A stretch of 18,652 nucleotides of DNA from UMGS1696 sp964621165 (GCA_964621165.1 CAZULC010000023.1:1-18652), one strand, 5' to 3'; shown: positions 1 to 7,889, counted from the stretch's first letter. Made by a program: numbers and translations. Notes: generated by a model from the letters alone, not told the origin.

Positions 1-39
1 TCATTCAGTTGAGATCGCCTCTCGCCTGACGACTCGCTT

Positions 40-48
40 ATTATACCA
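40..48 (-). promoter_or_regulatory. possible extended -10 promoter pointing left
   Basis: On the minus strand this reads TGGTATAAT, an extended -10 (TGn-TATAAT). It lies just outside the left end of the IS30 relic and points toward the window edge, where an ATG (minus, positions 4-2) could start a gene that runs out of view. No good -35 box is visible and the spacing to a Shine-Dalgarno is poor. The remaining bases 1-59 show nothing else. Confidence 0.25.
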
Positions 49-59
49 CATCTTAGAAA

Positions 60-71
60 AAGTGCGAAAAA
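60..71 (+). repeat. IS30 relic left terminal inverted repeat
   Basis: The sequence AAGTGCGAAAAA is the exact reverse complement of 964-975. Further inward the match continues imperfectly (a TG pair after one mismatch), as expected for longer IS30-type ends. Confidence 0.7.
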
Positions 72-114
72 ATGTATTTATTTATCTTGAATTTCTTGAC
101 ATGATTATATAATT

Positions 115-918
115 ATGATATTATTAAGAAGAAATGTCGGAAATGACATAGCATTCGCGAATTATATTGAACATAAGATAATCAAAGAGAAATATTCTTC
201 CGACGCGGTTCTCGGCGAAATCAAAATAAAGGGCATGGATTTCAAAACACAAATATCCAGAAGCACACTGTACAGTTATATCGACAAAGGTATTTTCTTT
301 GAACTCTCAAACAAGCACCTGCCCGTAAAGAAAAACAAGAAAGAAAAGAAAAGCAGAGAGAAACCGAAAAGGGCACCTGCGGGAAAGAGCATAGAAAAAC
401 GCCCTGCGGAAATCACAGAGCGTTCTTCATTCGGTCATTGGAAGATGGACTGCGTGGAAGGGGCTAAAGGCACGAAGAAAACTCTGCTCGTTCTCACAGA
501 GCGTTTTACACGTTGCGAAATTATCAGAATCATGCCGGATAAAACAATGGCAAGTGTGGTTGAAGCATTGAACGTAATCTAGAGAATGTACGGCACTGAA
601 ATGTTCAGAAAGGTATTCAAGACAATTACGGTTGACAACGGTTCTGAATTTTCCGACTACAGCGGAATTGAGAGAAGCTTCTCCGGCGGCGCGAGAACGT
701 CGGTTTACTATTGCCACCCCTATAGCTCATACGAGAGAGGGTCGAACGAAAACGCCAACAAGCTCATCCGTCGGCATTATCCAAAAGGTTGCAGTTTTGA
801 AAAAGTATCGGCTTCTGATATTGCAGAGCTTGAAAATTGGATAAACCATTATCCGCGAGGAATTTTCGGATTTCACTGTTCGGCAGAGCATTTTGAAGCC
901 TGCTTGAAGGCAATTTGA
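115..918 (+). pseudogene. IS30-family transposase, truncated and interrupted by TAG
   Basis: The frame encodes the central and C-terminal parts of an IS30-family DDE transposase. ISRSTLYSYIDKGIF marks the second helical region. The catalytic core follows: the first Asp in HWKMDCVEG, the second in TVDNGSEF, and the Glu in YERGSNENANKLIRR, which is typical of the family. The end, NWINHYPRGIFGF, matches the usual C-terminal helix. Two lesions make it a pseudogene. About 100 N-terminal residues, carrying the DNA-binding helix-turn-helix, are missing. An in-frame TAG at 580-582 splits the core between the first and second catalytic Asp, and reading resumes in the same frame at 583. The start at 115 is nominal: there is no ribosome binding site and the predicted -10 box lies inside the first codons. 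Confidence 0.85.
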
Positions 919-963
919 ACGAAAAAATCAGTGAAAATTTGAGAATTTTTAATTTTTTTGCAG

Positions 964-975
964 TTTTTCGCACTT
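964..975 (-). repeat. IS30 relic right terminal inverted repeat
   Basis: The sequence TTTTTCGCACTT mirrors 60-71 exactly. It lies about 45 bp downstream of the transposase stop codon, the usual location of an IS right end. Confidence 0.7.
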
Positions 976-1015
976 ACCTCTTGACATTTCACAAATTTCT
1001 TCATCAAAATTTAAC

Positions 1016-1044
1016 TTGACTTTACTAGAAAACCATTTTATAAT
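1016..1044 (+). promoter_or_regulatory. sigma-A-type promoter of the HEAT-repeat pseudogene
   Basis: TTGACT (1016-1021) and TATAAT (1039-1044) are separated by exactly 17 bp. An AAAGGAG ribosome binding site follows at 1089-1095. The promoter looks intact although the gene behind it is dead. Confidence 0.6.
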
Positions 1045-1103
1045 TAAGCACATCAACATCAATTATTCTCAACAATCCTGTCACAACGAAAGGAGACCGA
1101 ATT

Positions 1104-1721
1104 ATTGCGAAAGACTATACCGTAAGCTTGGACAGCTTACAAAGAACAAGGTGATATGGAGGCAAAAAAAACCAAATGTGGCTTCCCTGCTTGAAAATCA
1201 ATCACAAAAAATAACTTCAAAGGCAATGTGGCTTTTGGGTGTGATGGGATGATATACCCGCAAGAAATCGCGCCGCACGTGAAGAGTATCGCTTCTTTTA
1301 TTGTTTCCAAAAAAACGATCTGTTGAGAGAGCACTCCGCTAATGCCTTGGAAAGAATCGAAATAGCGGATTACGGTCTTATCGCTCCATATTTTGAAGAA
1401 CTGTTTCTTTTGGCAAAGGACGGCTGCCCAAATGTGCGTCTGAGCTTTATCTGGGCTTCCAAAAATATTGCGACCAATACGCCGGAGGTTTACGAAGAGC
1501 ATATACCCATTTTCGCTGAGCTGCTTGACGACAAAAATGAAAGAGTCAGAATTCAAGCTCCGGAGATGTTCCGCGTTTTGGAAAAGAGAAAGCCGGTGTT
1601 TATGCAGCCATACTTGGAAAAGCTGGACTACGTGGCGTCCCACGACGAGGTCAGCACCGTTCTCATTCACGCCAGAGGAGCGATTAAAGCGGCATTATCG
1701 GGTACACACGCTGAAAAATGA
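1104..1721 (+). pseudogene. HEAT-repeat protein pseudogene
   Basis: The best preserved part, 1323-1721, encodes alpha-helical HEAT-type repeats: NALERI, the segment VRLSFIWASKNIATN, NERVRIQAPEMFRVLEKRKP and IHARGAIKAAL. The gene begins behind a clear AAAGGAG (1089-1095), but the codon at the expected start is ATT (1104), where ATG would be expected. Reading must then change frame several times. ITSKAMWLLGVMG is in one frame and hits TGA at 1250-1252. MIYPQEIAPHVKSIASFIVSKK continues in the next frame. A seven-A run (1309-1315) shifts into NDLLREHSANALERI. Proteins of this type are usually solenoid scaffolds, and the related AlkD-like fold binds damaged DNA; nothing here gives a specific function. 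The identification as HEAT-repeat is fairly sure, and the exact family is not. Confidence 0.7.
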
Positions 1722-1948
1722 CGGCAGAGTGGGGAGAGTTGATATATGACAAACTCCATCCGTTCATAGCCAAGCAGATTTTTTCCGACTTTTTTGGATA
1801 TCAACATACGAATGTTGTCATCTTTGTCATCGGTTTCTTCATTCAAAGGGTATTCCAGTAATGATATGTCTGCCAGCCACGGTTCAGTTATAAAGATTGT
1901 CGATTCTCCCCTTGAGACAGGTGATGGAGTTAGATTATGACATTCCAT
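1667..1948 (-). CDS. small hypothetical protein, possibly C-terminally altered
   Basis: This 93-codon frame starts with ATG at 1948 behind a good AAGGAAG ribosome binding site and lies about 60 bp downstream of the decayed gene at 2930-2009, so the two were probably one transcription unit. I do not recognise the family. The first 75 residues look like a real soluble protein: acidic ETDDKDDN in the middle, then basic ISKKVGKNLLGYERMEF. The last 18 or so codons are antisense to the end of the HEAT-repeat pseudogene, so the natural C-terminus was probably lost at a junction near 1725-1745. It could equally be a truncated remnant. Confidence that it is expressed is low. Confidence 0.35.
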   Translation of the reverse strand: MECHNLTPSPVSRGESTIFITEPWLADISLLEYPLNEETDDKDDNIRMLISKKVGKNLLGYERMEFVIYQLSPLCRHFSACVPDNAALIAPLA

Positions 1949-2008
1949 GTTTTCTTCCTTTTATGTTTGATATATTGTTGGTGTATCGATGTTCCTTGTT
2001 TCTCCTAC

Positions 2009-2930
2009 TCACATCATACCGTCACATACTGAGCAGATTACTTTTTCCGTCGGATGACCTTCCCACTGGTGGCGTTTCGCTATGCTGTAGTCGTACATTC
2101 TATGGTCAGGTAAATTCCATGTGGGCTTTGGAGTGTAAGAACCGTCGTTTTTCAGCTTTTCTATATCCTCTGGGTGTTTTGTGGCAAAAATCAGGCTCAT
2201 TGAAAAATCAGACATGATTTTATAAAACGCAAAAGGCGGCATCTGCGACATCCATATGTCCATGCATCATAAGGGTTTTTGTAATCCTTCCGGTAAATAT
2301 CCATGAGTACCCTGTCAAAGTTCTGTCTCAATCTGCCTGTTATTTTCTCCACCGATGGTCCGAGGTTCAGCCTCAAGCGGTAGGTGCCAAGGGAGTGGAT
2401 GGCGAGTTCTATGTTATTTTTTTCGTAATTGAGGTTGACCGACGGATACAAGCCGACAGCAAAGCGGATTCTCCCGCCACAGAAGTCAGGCACCGACTAC
2501 ACATATAGGTAGTGGTAGTTCGGGTAGGTTTCATCGACGACACTGCGGTAGTTCATCAGGACGGGGTGTCAATGCCGGTGTATGTGACTTCAGGGGAGTC
2601 GAGCAGGAGGAAGGCCTGGTTGATAAAGCAGTTTTCTATATCATAAATATGGCTCACTCCGATGGTTTTACACAAACCGAATATGCTTTCGTATTTCTTA
2701 TAGGTGCTTAAAAACTCATAGTATTTTGAGTAAATACAGCATATGTCGGAGTCGGAGTGGTTTCCCTTTTCCGTACAGGCATCCTTCTCTATTTCCTCGC
2801 AGCATAGTTTTTTCGTGATTTAGTCAAGTTCTGCAAGTGTCAGCCTTTCCAGCTGGGGTTGATTTTTCGGAAGAAACAGCCTTTCCAGTTCCTCCCGGGA
2901 TGTGTTGTCGTACACATTATCCCTCCACAT
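2009..2930 (-). pseudogene. decayed gene of unknown function (about 300 residues)
   Basis: The reading frames on the minus strand join into one protein with four lesions: an in-frame TAA (2820-2822), a frameshift near 2560-2575, an in-frame TAG (2497-2499) and a second frameshift near 2250-2262. Landmarks in order are DNTSREELERLFLPKN, YYEFLSTYKKYESIFGL, NYRSVVDETYPNYHYLYV, FAVGLYPSVNLNYEKNN, NFDRVLMDIYRKDYKNP, FAFYKIMSDFSMSLIFATKH and RHQWEGHPTEKVICSVCD. I do not recognise the family. Possible starts are ATG at 2930 (no clear ribosome binding site) or GTG at 2915 behind GGAGGG. The second is better placed for translation. It probably formed a unit with the small ORF that follows at 1948. Its promoter at 2950-2978 is still near consensus. 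Confidence 0.6.
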
Positions 2931-2949
2931 TTTATTATGCTTTGGATAT

Positions 2950-2978
2950 AGTATACATTGTTCTACAGAAAGTGTCAA
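2950..2978 (-). promoter_or_regulatory. sigma-A-type promoter of the decayed gene
   Basis: On the minus strand, TTGACA (2978-2973) and TATACT (2955-2950) are exactly 17 bp apart. The first possible start codon lies 20 bp downstream. The rest of 2979-3029 shows no other signal. Confidence 0.6.
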
Positions 2979-3029
2979 GGGAGTCAGCGAAAGCGGCAGG
3001 TGAACCTTATCACCATAAGCAAATTACAC

Positions 3030-3084
3030 AAAAAGTCCCCATTGCGGAGGTGTGTTTATATCACATTTCACGCAAAGGGGATTT
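3030..3084 (-). terminator. terminator of the MarR/exporter operon
   Basis: This minus-strand hairpin begins 8 bp after the stop codon of the His-rich gene. One arm is AAATCCCCTTTGCG and the other CGCAATGGGGACTTT (one bulge, one mismatch). The loop is about 24 nt and partly self-pairing, and a run of five T follows. Confidence 0.65.
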
Positions 3085-3091
3085 GTTCATA

Positions 3092-3679
3092 TTACTTTTC
3101 CGGTTTTTCGCAGTGCCTGCCATGGAAGGAAGGCTTGTTCGGTGCAAGTGATGTCCAGTGGTCGGACAGCTTTTCGAGGAGTCCTGCGAGGGTCTGGGTT
3201 TCCTCATCGGTCAGAACCGTGAACAGCTCTCCCGCCTGATCCTGAGTTATGCCGCCGAGGTCAGCCGCACCTACTGCATGGTGGAGGTACTTCATCACAA
3301 GCTGCTGCTCCTTCTTCTCGAAGACAAGCCGCGGTGTGCGTTCGTGATGCTCGTGATGCTCATGGTCGTGTTCATGGTGTTCGTGGTCGTGTTCGTGGTC
3401 ATACTCATGGCGCTCATGGTCATGCTCGTGATGCTCGTGGTCGTGTTCGTGGTCATACTCATGGCACTCATGGTCATGCTCGTGATGCTCGTGGTCGTGA
3501 TGTTCATGGTCGTGTTCGTGGTGTTCATGATTGTGCTCGCGTCCGTTTTCTTCGGGGAGCTTGCCGGTTTTGGCATATTCTTCGCCGCGTCCGCAGTGTG
3601 GTGAGGTAAGCTCGCACTCTCTCGGGCAGATTGGGCAGTTCTTTTCTTCTGTGTTGTTGGTGTTGGTGGTGTTATTCAT
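3092..3679 (-). CDS. Cys4 and His/Asp/Glu-repeat protein, putative metal-binding
   Basis: This 195-residue soluble protein has no signal peptide or membrane segment. Residues 15-29 carry a four-cysteine motif (C-x2-C-x3-C-x6-C, in CPICPRECELTSPHCGRG), suited to zinc or an Fe-S cluster. Residues 49-113 are almost only His, Asp and Glu (about 33 His), built from units such as HEHHEHDHE and partly encoded by a 54-bp tandem repeat. Residues 114-195 are helical; 151-175 resemble the C-terminal helix of the MarR regulator that opens the operon (10 of 25 identical). It is the last gene of the operon, 34 bp after the second exporter gene, with AAAGGAG before its ATG. The compositional evidence supports metal binding or buffering; its exact role (metal store, sensor partner, accessory to the exporter) is inference. 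Confidence 0.8.
   Translation of the reverse strand: MNNTTNTNNTEEKNCPICPRECELTSPHCGRGEEYAKTGKLPEENGREHNHEHHEHDHEHHDHEHHEHDHECHEYDHEHDHEHHEHDHERHEYDHEHDHEHHEHDHEHHEHHERTPRLVFEKKEQQLVMKYLHHAVGAADLGGITQDQAGELFTVLTDEETQTLAGLLEKLSDHWTSLAPNKPSFHGRHCEKPEK
3404..3499 (-). repeat. 54-bp tandem repeat within the His-rich gene
   Basis: The unit starting at 3404 recurs at 3458 and matches for about 42 bp, so one full copy is followed by a partial one. It encodes an 18-residue His/Asp/Glu unit. Such a repeat is prone to length change by slippage. Confidence 0.75.
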
Positions 3680-3713
3680 TTATATTACTCCTTTGATTAT
3701 TGTAGTTGTTTTA

Positions 3714-5531
3714 TCAGGTTACGAATCCGGCGTACTGGGTCATGTACAGTTCATAGTATTTGCCTTTTTGCCGGAGTAAACCGTCGTGGCTGCCGCTTTC
3801 CACAATCTGCCCGTGATCCATGACGACTATGACGTCCGAGTCGCGTATGGTGGAGAGGCGGTGAGCGATGACTATACTTGTGCGGTTTTTCATAACGAGC
3901 TGCATTGCGTCCTGTATTGCCTTTTCGGTTCGCGTGTCTACGTTTGATGTGGCTTCGTCAAGAATCAGTATTTTGGGATCGGCGATGAACGCACGGGCGA
4001 TGGCGAGGAGCTGTCTCTGTCCTTGGCTGATGTACTCGCCGGAGTTTGACAGAACCGTATCATAGCCCTGCTGAAGGGTTTTCATCATATCCCCGCACCG
4101 GCTCATTTCCATTGCTTCCTGCATCTGCTCATCCGTTGCTTCCTCACGACCATATTTCAGGTTACGCCGTACTGTGTCGGAGAACAGAACCGTGTCCTGC
4201 AATACGATTGCCACTTTTTTCCTCAGGTTGTCACGGGAAACCTCGGTGATGTCCTGATTGTTGATCATGATTTTACCGCTGTCAATGTCGTAGAACCGCA
4301 TGAGAAGGTTTACTATTGTGGTTTTGCCGCTTCCCGTGGCTCCGACGAGCGCTACCTTTTTACCTGACGGAACGGTGAGGGTGAAGTCACGAATAATCTG
4401 ATGCCCGGGGTCATAGGAGAAGTTCACATTTTTGAAGTCAACGGTCATGTCGCGGCTGACTTTAAGCTCACCTCCGGCTTTATCCTCGTTTATCTCGTCA
4501 AGAACAGTGAACACGCGCTCCGCACCGGCTATTGCAGTTTGAAGCTGACCGTAAATCTGTGCGATTTCGTTAATCGGCCGGCCGAATTGCTTGGCGTAGA
4601 CTATGAACGCGGAGATAACGCCCACGGAAATGAGTCCGTTTATGGAGAAATATCCGCCGAACGCCGCTATGATGACAAAGCCTATGTTGCCGATGCAGTT
4701 CATGATGGGTCCCATGACTCCTGAGAAAACGTCGGTTTTGATTCCGGCTTTGGTCAGGGAGTCAGCAGTGTCGCAGAAGCTGTCGGTGGTGACGCTCTGG
4801 TGATTGTATGCTACAACTGTGCGATAGCCGGAAATCATCTCTTCAACCGTTCCGTTGAGCTGACCGAGGAGGGTCTGGCGTTTACGGGAGAATTTTCTCA
4901 CCTTGCCGGAGAGTATTTTTGTGGCGAGTATAGTCAGAAGAACCGTCGCACAGCTTAGAAGTGCAAGCTGCCAGCAGTACCACAGCATGATCGCCACGGT
5001 GCCGATGATTGTCAGAACTCCCGAAAACAGAGACGGCAGGGACTGGGAGACGGTTGTGGAAATGTTCTCGATGTCGTTGGTCATGCGGCTCATTACGTCA
5101 CCGTGGGAGTGGGTGTCGAGGTAGCGGATGGGAAGATCCACTATTTTGCCGAACAGCTCCTCACGCATACGCTTGACTATTCTCTGGCTGAGGTTTGCGC
5201 TGAGAAGTCCCTGCAGGAGCTGGCTTCCGCTGTAGAGGATGTACACCGCCAGCATGAACGCCACGGTTTTCGCAAGGCTGTAAGTTCCTACTCCGGCGAT
5301 GGAGTCGATGGCTTTACTTTGGAGGCTGGGGGCGTAAACTCCGCACACCGTTCCGAACACGACTACCGCAAGCATGAGAATCACGATTTTCTTCTCATGG
5401 GCGAAGTAGGTAAAAATCCGTTTAAGTGTCGCTCCTACGTTTTCCGCGTGTTCCACCTCTCCGAAGCGTTCGTGACGGTTCATGCCCGGGATGTTGCGCT
5501 CGGCTAACTTCTGTTCATTCTGCGTGCTCAT
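3714..5531 (-). CDS. ABC exporter half-transporter, canonical-site subunit
   Basis: This is a membrane ABC exporter subunit of the multidrug/lipid/peptide export type. Residues are numbered from the upstream in-frame ATG at 5540. Residues 50-330 form the six-helix membrane domain. The ATPase domain has Walker A GATGSGKTT (400-408), Walker B ILILDEA with the catalytic Glu (E529) and the switch His (H560, VIAHR). Its signature is the non-standard ISQGQ (504-508) where LSGGQ would be expected. Together with the partner gene this is the pattern of heterodimeric exporters such as TmrAB or TM287/288: this subunit supplies the hydrolysing Walker A/B and His. I place the start at 5531 because GGAAGGGG lies 10 nt upstream; the ATG at 5540 abuts that site. 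The start overlaps the end of the partner gene by 17 bp, implying coupled translation. The substrate cannot be read from sequence. Confidence 0.93.
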   Translation of the reverse strand: MSTQNEQKLAERNIPGMNRHERFGEVEHAENVGATLKRIFTYFAHEKKIVILMLAVVVFGTVCGVYAPSLQSKAIDSIAGVGTYSLAKTVAFMLAVYILYSGSQLLQGLLSANLSQRIVKRMREELFGKIVDLPIRYLDTHSHGDVMSRMTNDIENISTTVSQSLPSLFSGVLTIIGTVAIMLWYCWQLALLSCATVLLTILATKILSGKVRKFSRKRQTLLGQLNGTVEEMISGYRTVVAYNHQSVTTDSFCDTADSLTKAGIKTDVFSGVMGPIMNCIGNIGFVIIAAFGGYFSINGLISVGVISAFIVYAKQFGRPINEIAQIYGQLQTAIAGAERVFTVLDEINEDKAGGELKVSRDMTVDFKNVNFSYDPGHQIIRDFTLTVPSGKKVALVGATGSGKTTIVNLLMRFYDIDSGKIMINNQDITEVSRDNLRKKVAIVLQDTVLFSDTVRRNLKYGREEATDEQMQEAMEMSRCGDMMKTLQQGYDTVLSNSGEYISQGQRQLLAIARAFIADPKILILDEATSNVDTRTEKAIQDAMQLVMKNRTSIVIAHRLSTIRDSDVIVVMDHGQIVESGSHDGLLRQKGKYYELYMTQYAGFVT

Positions 5532-7263
5532 AATTTTCATCCCCTTCCCCGTTCTGTGAGTGATAAATGTCCTGATATGCAGCGCAGGTCTTCATAAGCT
5601 CGTCATGGGAGCCGCATGCCGCTATTTTGCCGTTTTCGAGCACTACTATTCTGTCAGCTCTGCGTACCGAAGCAATTCTCTGGGCTACAATGATTTTTGT
5701 GCTTTGCGGATTTTCCCTCTCGATAGCTTTGTACAGGTCGGCTTCGGTTTTCAGGTCAAGTGCGCTGGTGGAGTCGTCGAATATCAGGATTTCCGCGTTC
5801 TTCACCACGGCTCTCGCTATTGAAACACGCTGCTTCTGGCCGCCGGAGAGGCTTGTTCCGCGTTCTGCCACAACTGTATTATAGCTGTCCGGAGTGGATG
5901 AGATGAATCCGTCAGCCTGAGCCGTCACGGCAGCTTTTTTGATTTCGTCAGAGCTTGCGCTGGGATTGCCCCATAAGATGTTTTCGCCAATTGTGGTACT
6001 GAACAGCTCACTCTTTTGCAGAACCACAGCCACCTTGTCGCGTAGGGAGATTTGGTTGTACTCCCGCACGTCAACGCCGTCAACAAGAACCGCGCCCTCG
6101 GTCACGTCGTAGAATCTTGGAATCAGGCTGATGAGAGATGTTTTGCCGCAGCCGGTGGTTCCCATGATTGCCACGGTCTCGCCTCGATGTACAGAGAAGC
6201 TGAGGTCGTCGAGAACCTTATGGCTGGCTCCCGGATATGAGAAGGATACGTTTTTGAACTCAATCTCGCCATACGACTCTGTTTTGCCGTCGAAAGCTCC
6301 GTCCTTCAGCTCGGGTTCGCTGTCGAGGATTTCACGAACTCTCTTCCATGACACGATACCGCGGGAGATATTCTGGAACAGCATAACAAGCATGAGGATT
6401 CCGTTGAGAAGCTGAGTCGTGTAGGTGATGGCTGCCATGATGTCGCCGGGGGACGTTGCTCCGCTGTTTACCTCAAAAGAGCCTACCATTAATATAATCG
6501 CTACCACAACGTACATCAGCGCGTTGATTATGGGGTTCATGAAGGCGAAGATGACGAGAACCTGCAGCTGGGTCTTGATGAGCTCGTCGTTTGCCTTGCC
6601 GAACCGCAGCTTTTCGTAAATCTCGCGGACGCATGCCTTAATCATTCGGATTCCCGACACGTCCTCCTGCATGATTGAATTGATTCGGTCAAGCTGGGAC
6701 TGAAGCGAGGAGAACATGGGGTTCGCCTTTGCCATGCAGAATGCCAGACAGCCCACGATGAACGGGAACGCGCACAGCACAATCAGGCCGAAGGTGTGGT
6801 TCAGGCGGAACATGCAAAACATGCTGCCGAACATGAGCATTGACGTGCGTATCATGCCGCGCACAAACTGGGACACGAAGTTCTGCACCTGCGTAATGTC
6901 GTTGGTCACGTGGGTCACAAGGGAGCCTGTGCTGAATTTGTCAAGCTGCGGGAAGGAGAAGGTCATGATCCGTCGGAAGCAGTCCTTGCGGATTTCGTTG
7001 CCGATATTCTGACCGGACATATGTACAAAAACATTGTTCATTGATCCGCAGAATCCGCCGAAGAGAACCAGACCTATCATCTGCAGACCCAGCTTCCATA
7101 TGAGTCCGAGGTCGCCTACGCCTCCGTTTGACAGTCCGAGAACGCCGTCGTCAACAATCTGTCCCATGATTCCCGGCTGAATTAAGTCCATGGAGACCTC
7201 GCCGAACATGAACAGCCCGGCAAGTATGGCGAAGAATAGATATTTTTTAATGTATTTCCACAT
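5515..7263 (-). CDS. ABC exporter half-transporter, degenerate-site subunit
   Basis: This is the 582-residue partner of the downstream exporter subunit. The membrane domain covers residues 1-310. The ATPase domain has Walker A GTTGCGKTS (368-376), a Q-loop (Q416) and a standard LSGGQ signature (472-476). The Walker B reads ILIFDDS with Asp (D497) in place of the catalytic Glu, and the switch residue is Gln (Q528, VAQRI) in place of His. So its own nucleotide site should be non-hydrolysing, while its intact signature completes the active site of the partner. It starts 2 bp after the MarR stop codon, so the regulator and exporter are made from one message. This arrangement (MarR plus two half-transporters) is common in Clostridia and is usually substrate-responsive; the cargo is unknown. 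Confidence 0.94.
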   Translation of the reverse strand: MWKYIKKYLFFAILAGLFMFGEVSMDLIQPGIMGQIVDDGVLGLSNGGVGDLGLIWKLGLQMIGLVLFGGFCGSMNNVFVHMSGQNIGNEIRKDCFRRIMTFSFPQLDKFSTGSLVTHVTNDITQVQNFVSQFVRGMIRTSMLMFGSMFCMFRLNHTFGLIVLCAFPFIVGCLAFCMAKANPMFSSLQSQLDRINSIMQEDVSGIRMIKACVREIYEKLRFGKANDELIKTQLQVLVIFAFMNPIINALMYVVVAIILMVGSFEVNSGATSPGDIMAAITYTTQLLNGILMLVMLFQNISRGIVSWKRVREILDSEPELKDGAFDGKTESYGEIEFKNVSFSYPGASHKVLDDLSFSVHRGETVAIMGTTGCGKTSLISLIPRFYDVTEGAVLVDGVDVREYNQISLRDKVAVVLQKSELFSTTIGENILWGNPSASSDEIKKAAVTAQADGFISSTPDSYNTVVAERGTSLSGGQKQRVSIARAVVKNAEILIFDDSTSALDLKTEADLYKAIERENPQSTKIIVAQRIASVRRADRIVVLENGKIAACGSHDELMKTCAAYQDIYHSQNGEGDENYEHAE

Positions 7264-7265
7264 AA

Positions 7266-7862
7266 TCAGCCGTTCTCTCCTTCGCGGAGCTTTTGTTCAT
7301 GGTGACTGTGTTCGCCCGGTCCGTGATGTTCGCGATTTTCGCAGTGTCCGTGATGTCCATGATGTCCACATTCGTCGTGACTGCTGCCGTCTTCCCGAAA
7401 ATTAACGCGCCAGTCCTTGTTCAGCTTTTCGAAAAGCGACAGCAGCTCATCTTTTTCGTCACTGGTCAGGCAGGAAAACATGCGCTCGTGGCGTTGCTTC
7501 CGGGTCTCACGTGCTTCCCTTGCCGCCGCTTTTCCCAATTCCGTAAGTTCAACGTTCACACCACGCCTGTCAGCTTCGCTTTGGGTGCGCACAACATAGC
7601 CTGAGGCTTCCAGCTTGGCGATGACTTCGCTTGCGGACCCGGGCTTGATTTCCAGTCTCCGCGTCAGGATATTCTGAGCCGTGCTTCCCCCAAGTTCGTC
7701 AAGAATCATAAGAATACGCTTCTGACTTCCCTTTCCCTCATACATCGAGCGCATGACGTGGCTCAAATCCCGAAGGTTTATGATGAGCTTATCATTTATG
7801 TCGGAAGCTCTGTAGTGTTCCTCGTGCCATTTGATGTGGCTGTCGTTGGTTGGATCTATCAT
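7266..7862 (-). CDS. MarR-family regulator with a His/Cys-rich tail
   Basis: This 198-residue winged-helix repressor is the first gene of the exporter operon. The wHTH spans about 45-112, with the recognition helix near 73-88 (KPGSASEVIAKLEASGYV) and the wing carrying the family's DRRG motif. A C-terminal helix (117-152) should form the dimer. Unusually, residues 162-189 make a tail of 11 His and 2 Cys (HDECGHHGHHGHC and following). This tail recalls the His-rich protein at the end of the operon and suggests direct sensing or binding of a transition metal; that is inference. The gene lies 2 bp before the exporter pair, and its promoter carries two GGTACC palindromes, so autoregulation is likely. 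AAAGGAAAG precedes the ATG at 7862. Confidence 0.9.
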   Translation of the reverse strand: MIDPTNDSHIKWHEEHYRASDINDKLIINLRDLSHVMRSMYEGKGSQKRILMILDELGGSTAQNILTRRLEIKPGSASEVIAKLEASGYVVRTQSEADRRGVNVELTELGKAAAREARETRKQRHERMFSCLTSDEKDELLSLFEKLNKDWRVNFREDGSSHDECGHHGHHGHCENREHHGPGEHSHHEQKLREGENG

Positions 7863-7889
7863 ATAGCACTTTCCTTTTGATATTGTTTC

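Larger units (their letters stand above)
60..975 (+). mobile_element. IS30-family insertion sequence relic, internally deleted
   Basis: Two perfect 12-bp terminal inverted repeats (60-71 and 964-975) enclose a transposase reading frame of IS30 type. The element is only about 916 bp, against roughly 1-1.2 kb for a usual IS30-family element. The missing part is at the left: the N-terminal helix-turn-helix portion of the transposase is absent, although the left end repeat survives. This is the pattern of an internal deletion, not of simple end truncation. No obvious short target duplication is seen at the two edges. A TTGACA (96-101) and TATTAT (119-124) with a 17-bp spacer lie at the start of the remaining frame. 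With the transposase also broken by a stop codon, the element is unlikely to move by itself but could be mobilised in trans. Confidence 0.75.

Noticed and set aside
3404..3499. The tandem repeat as a CRISPR array.
   Set aside because: The units are adjacent without spacers and encode a His-rich protein in frame.
3158..3609. Long open frames on the plus strand opposite the His-rich gene, one of them very hydrophobic and one Arg/His-rich.
   Set aside because: They are by-products of the repetitive His/Asp/Glu codons on the other strand. They have no ribosome binding site, and the minus-strand gene has operon context.
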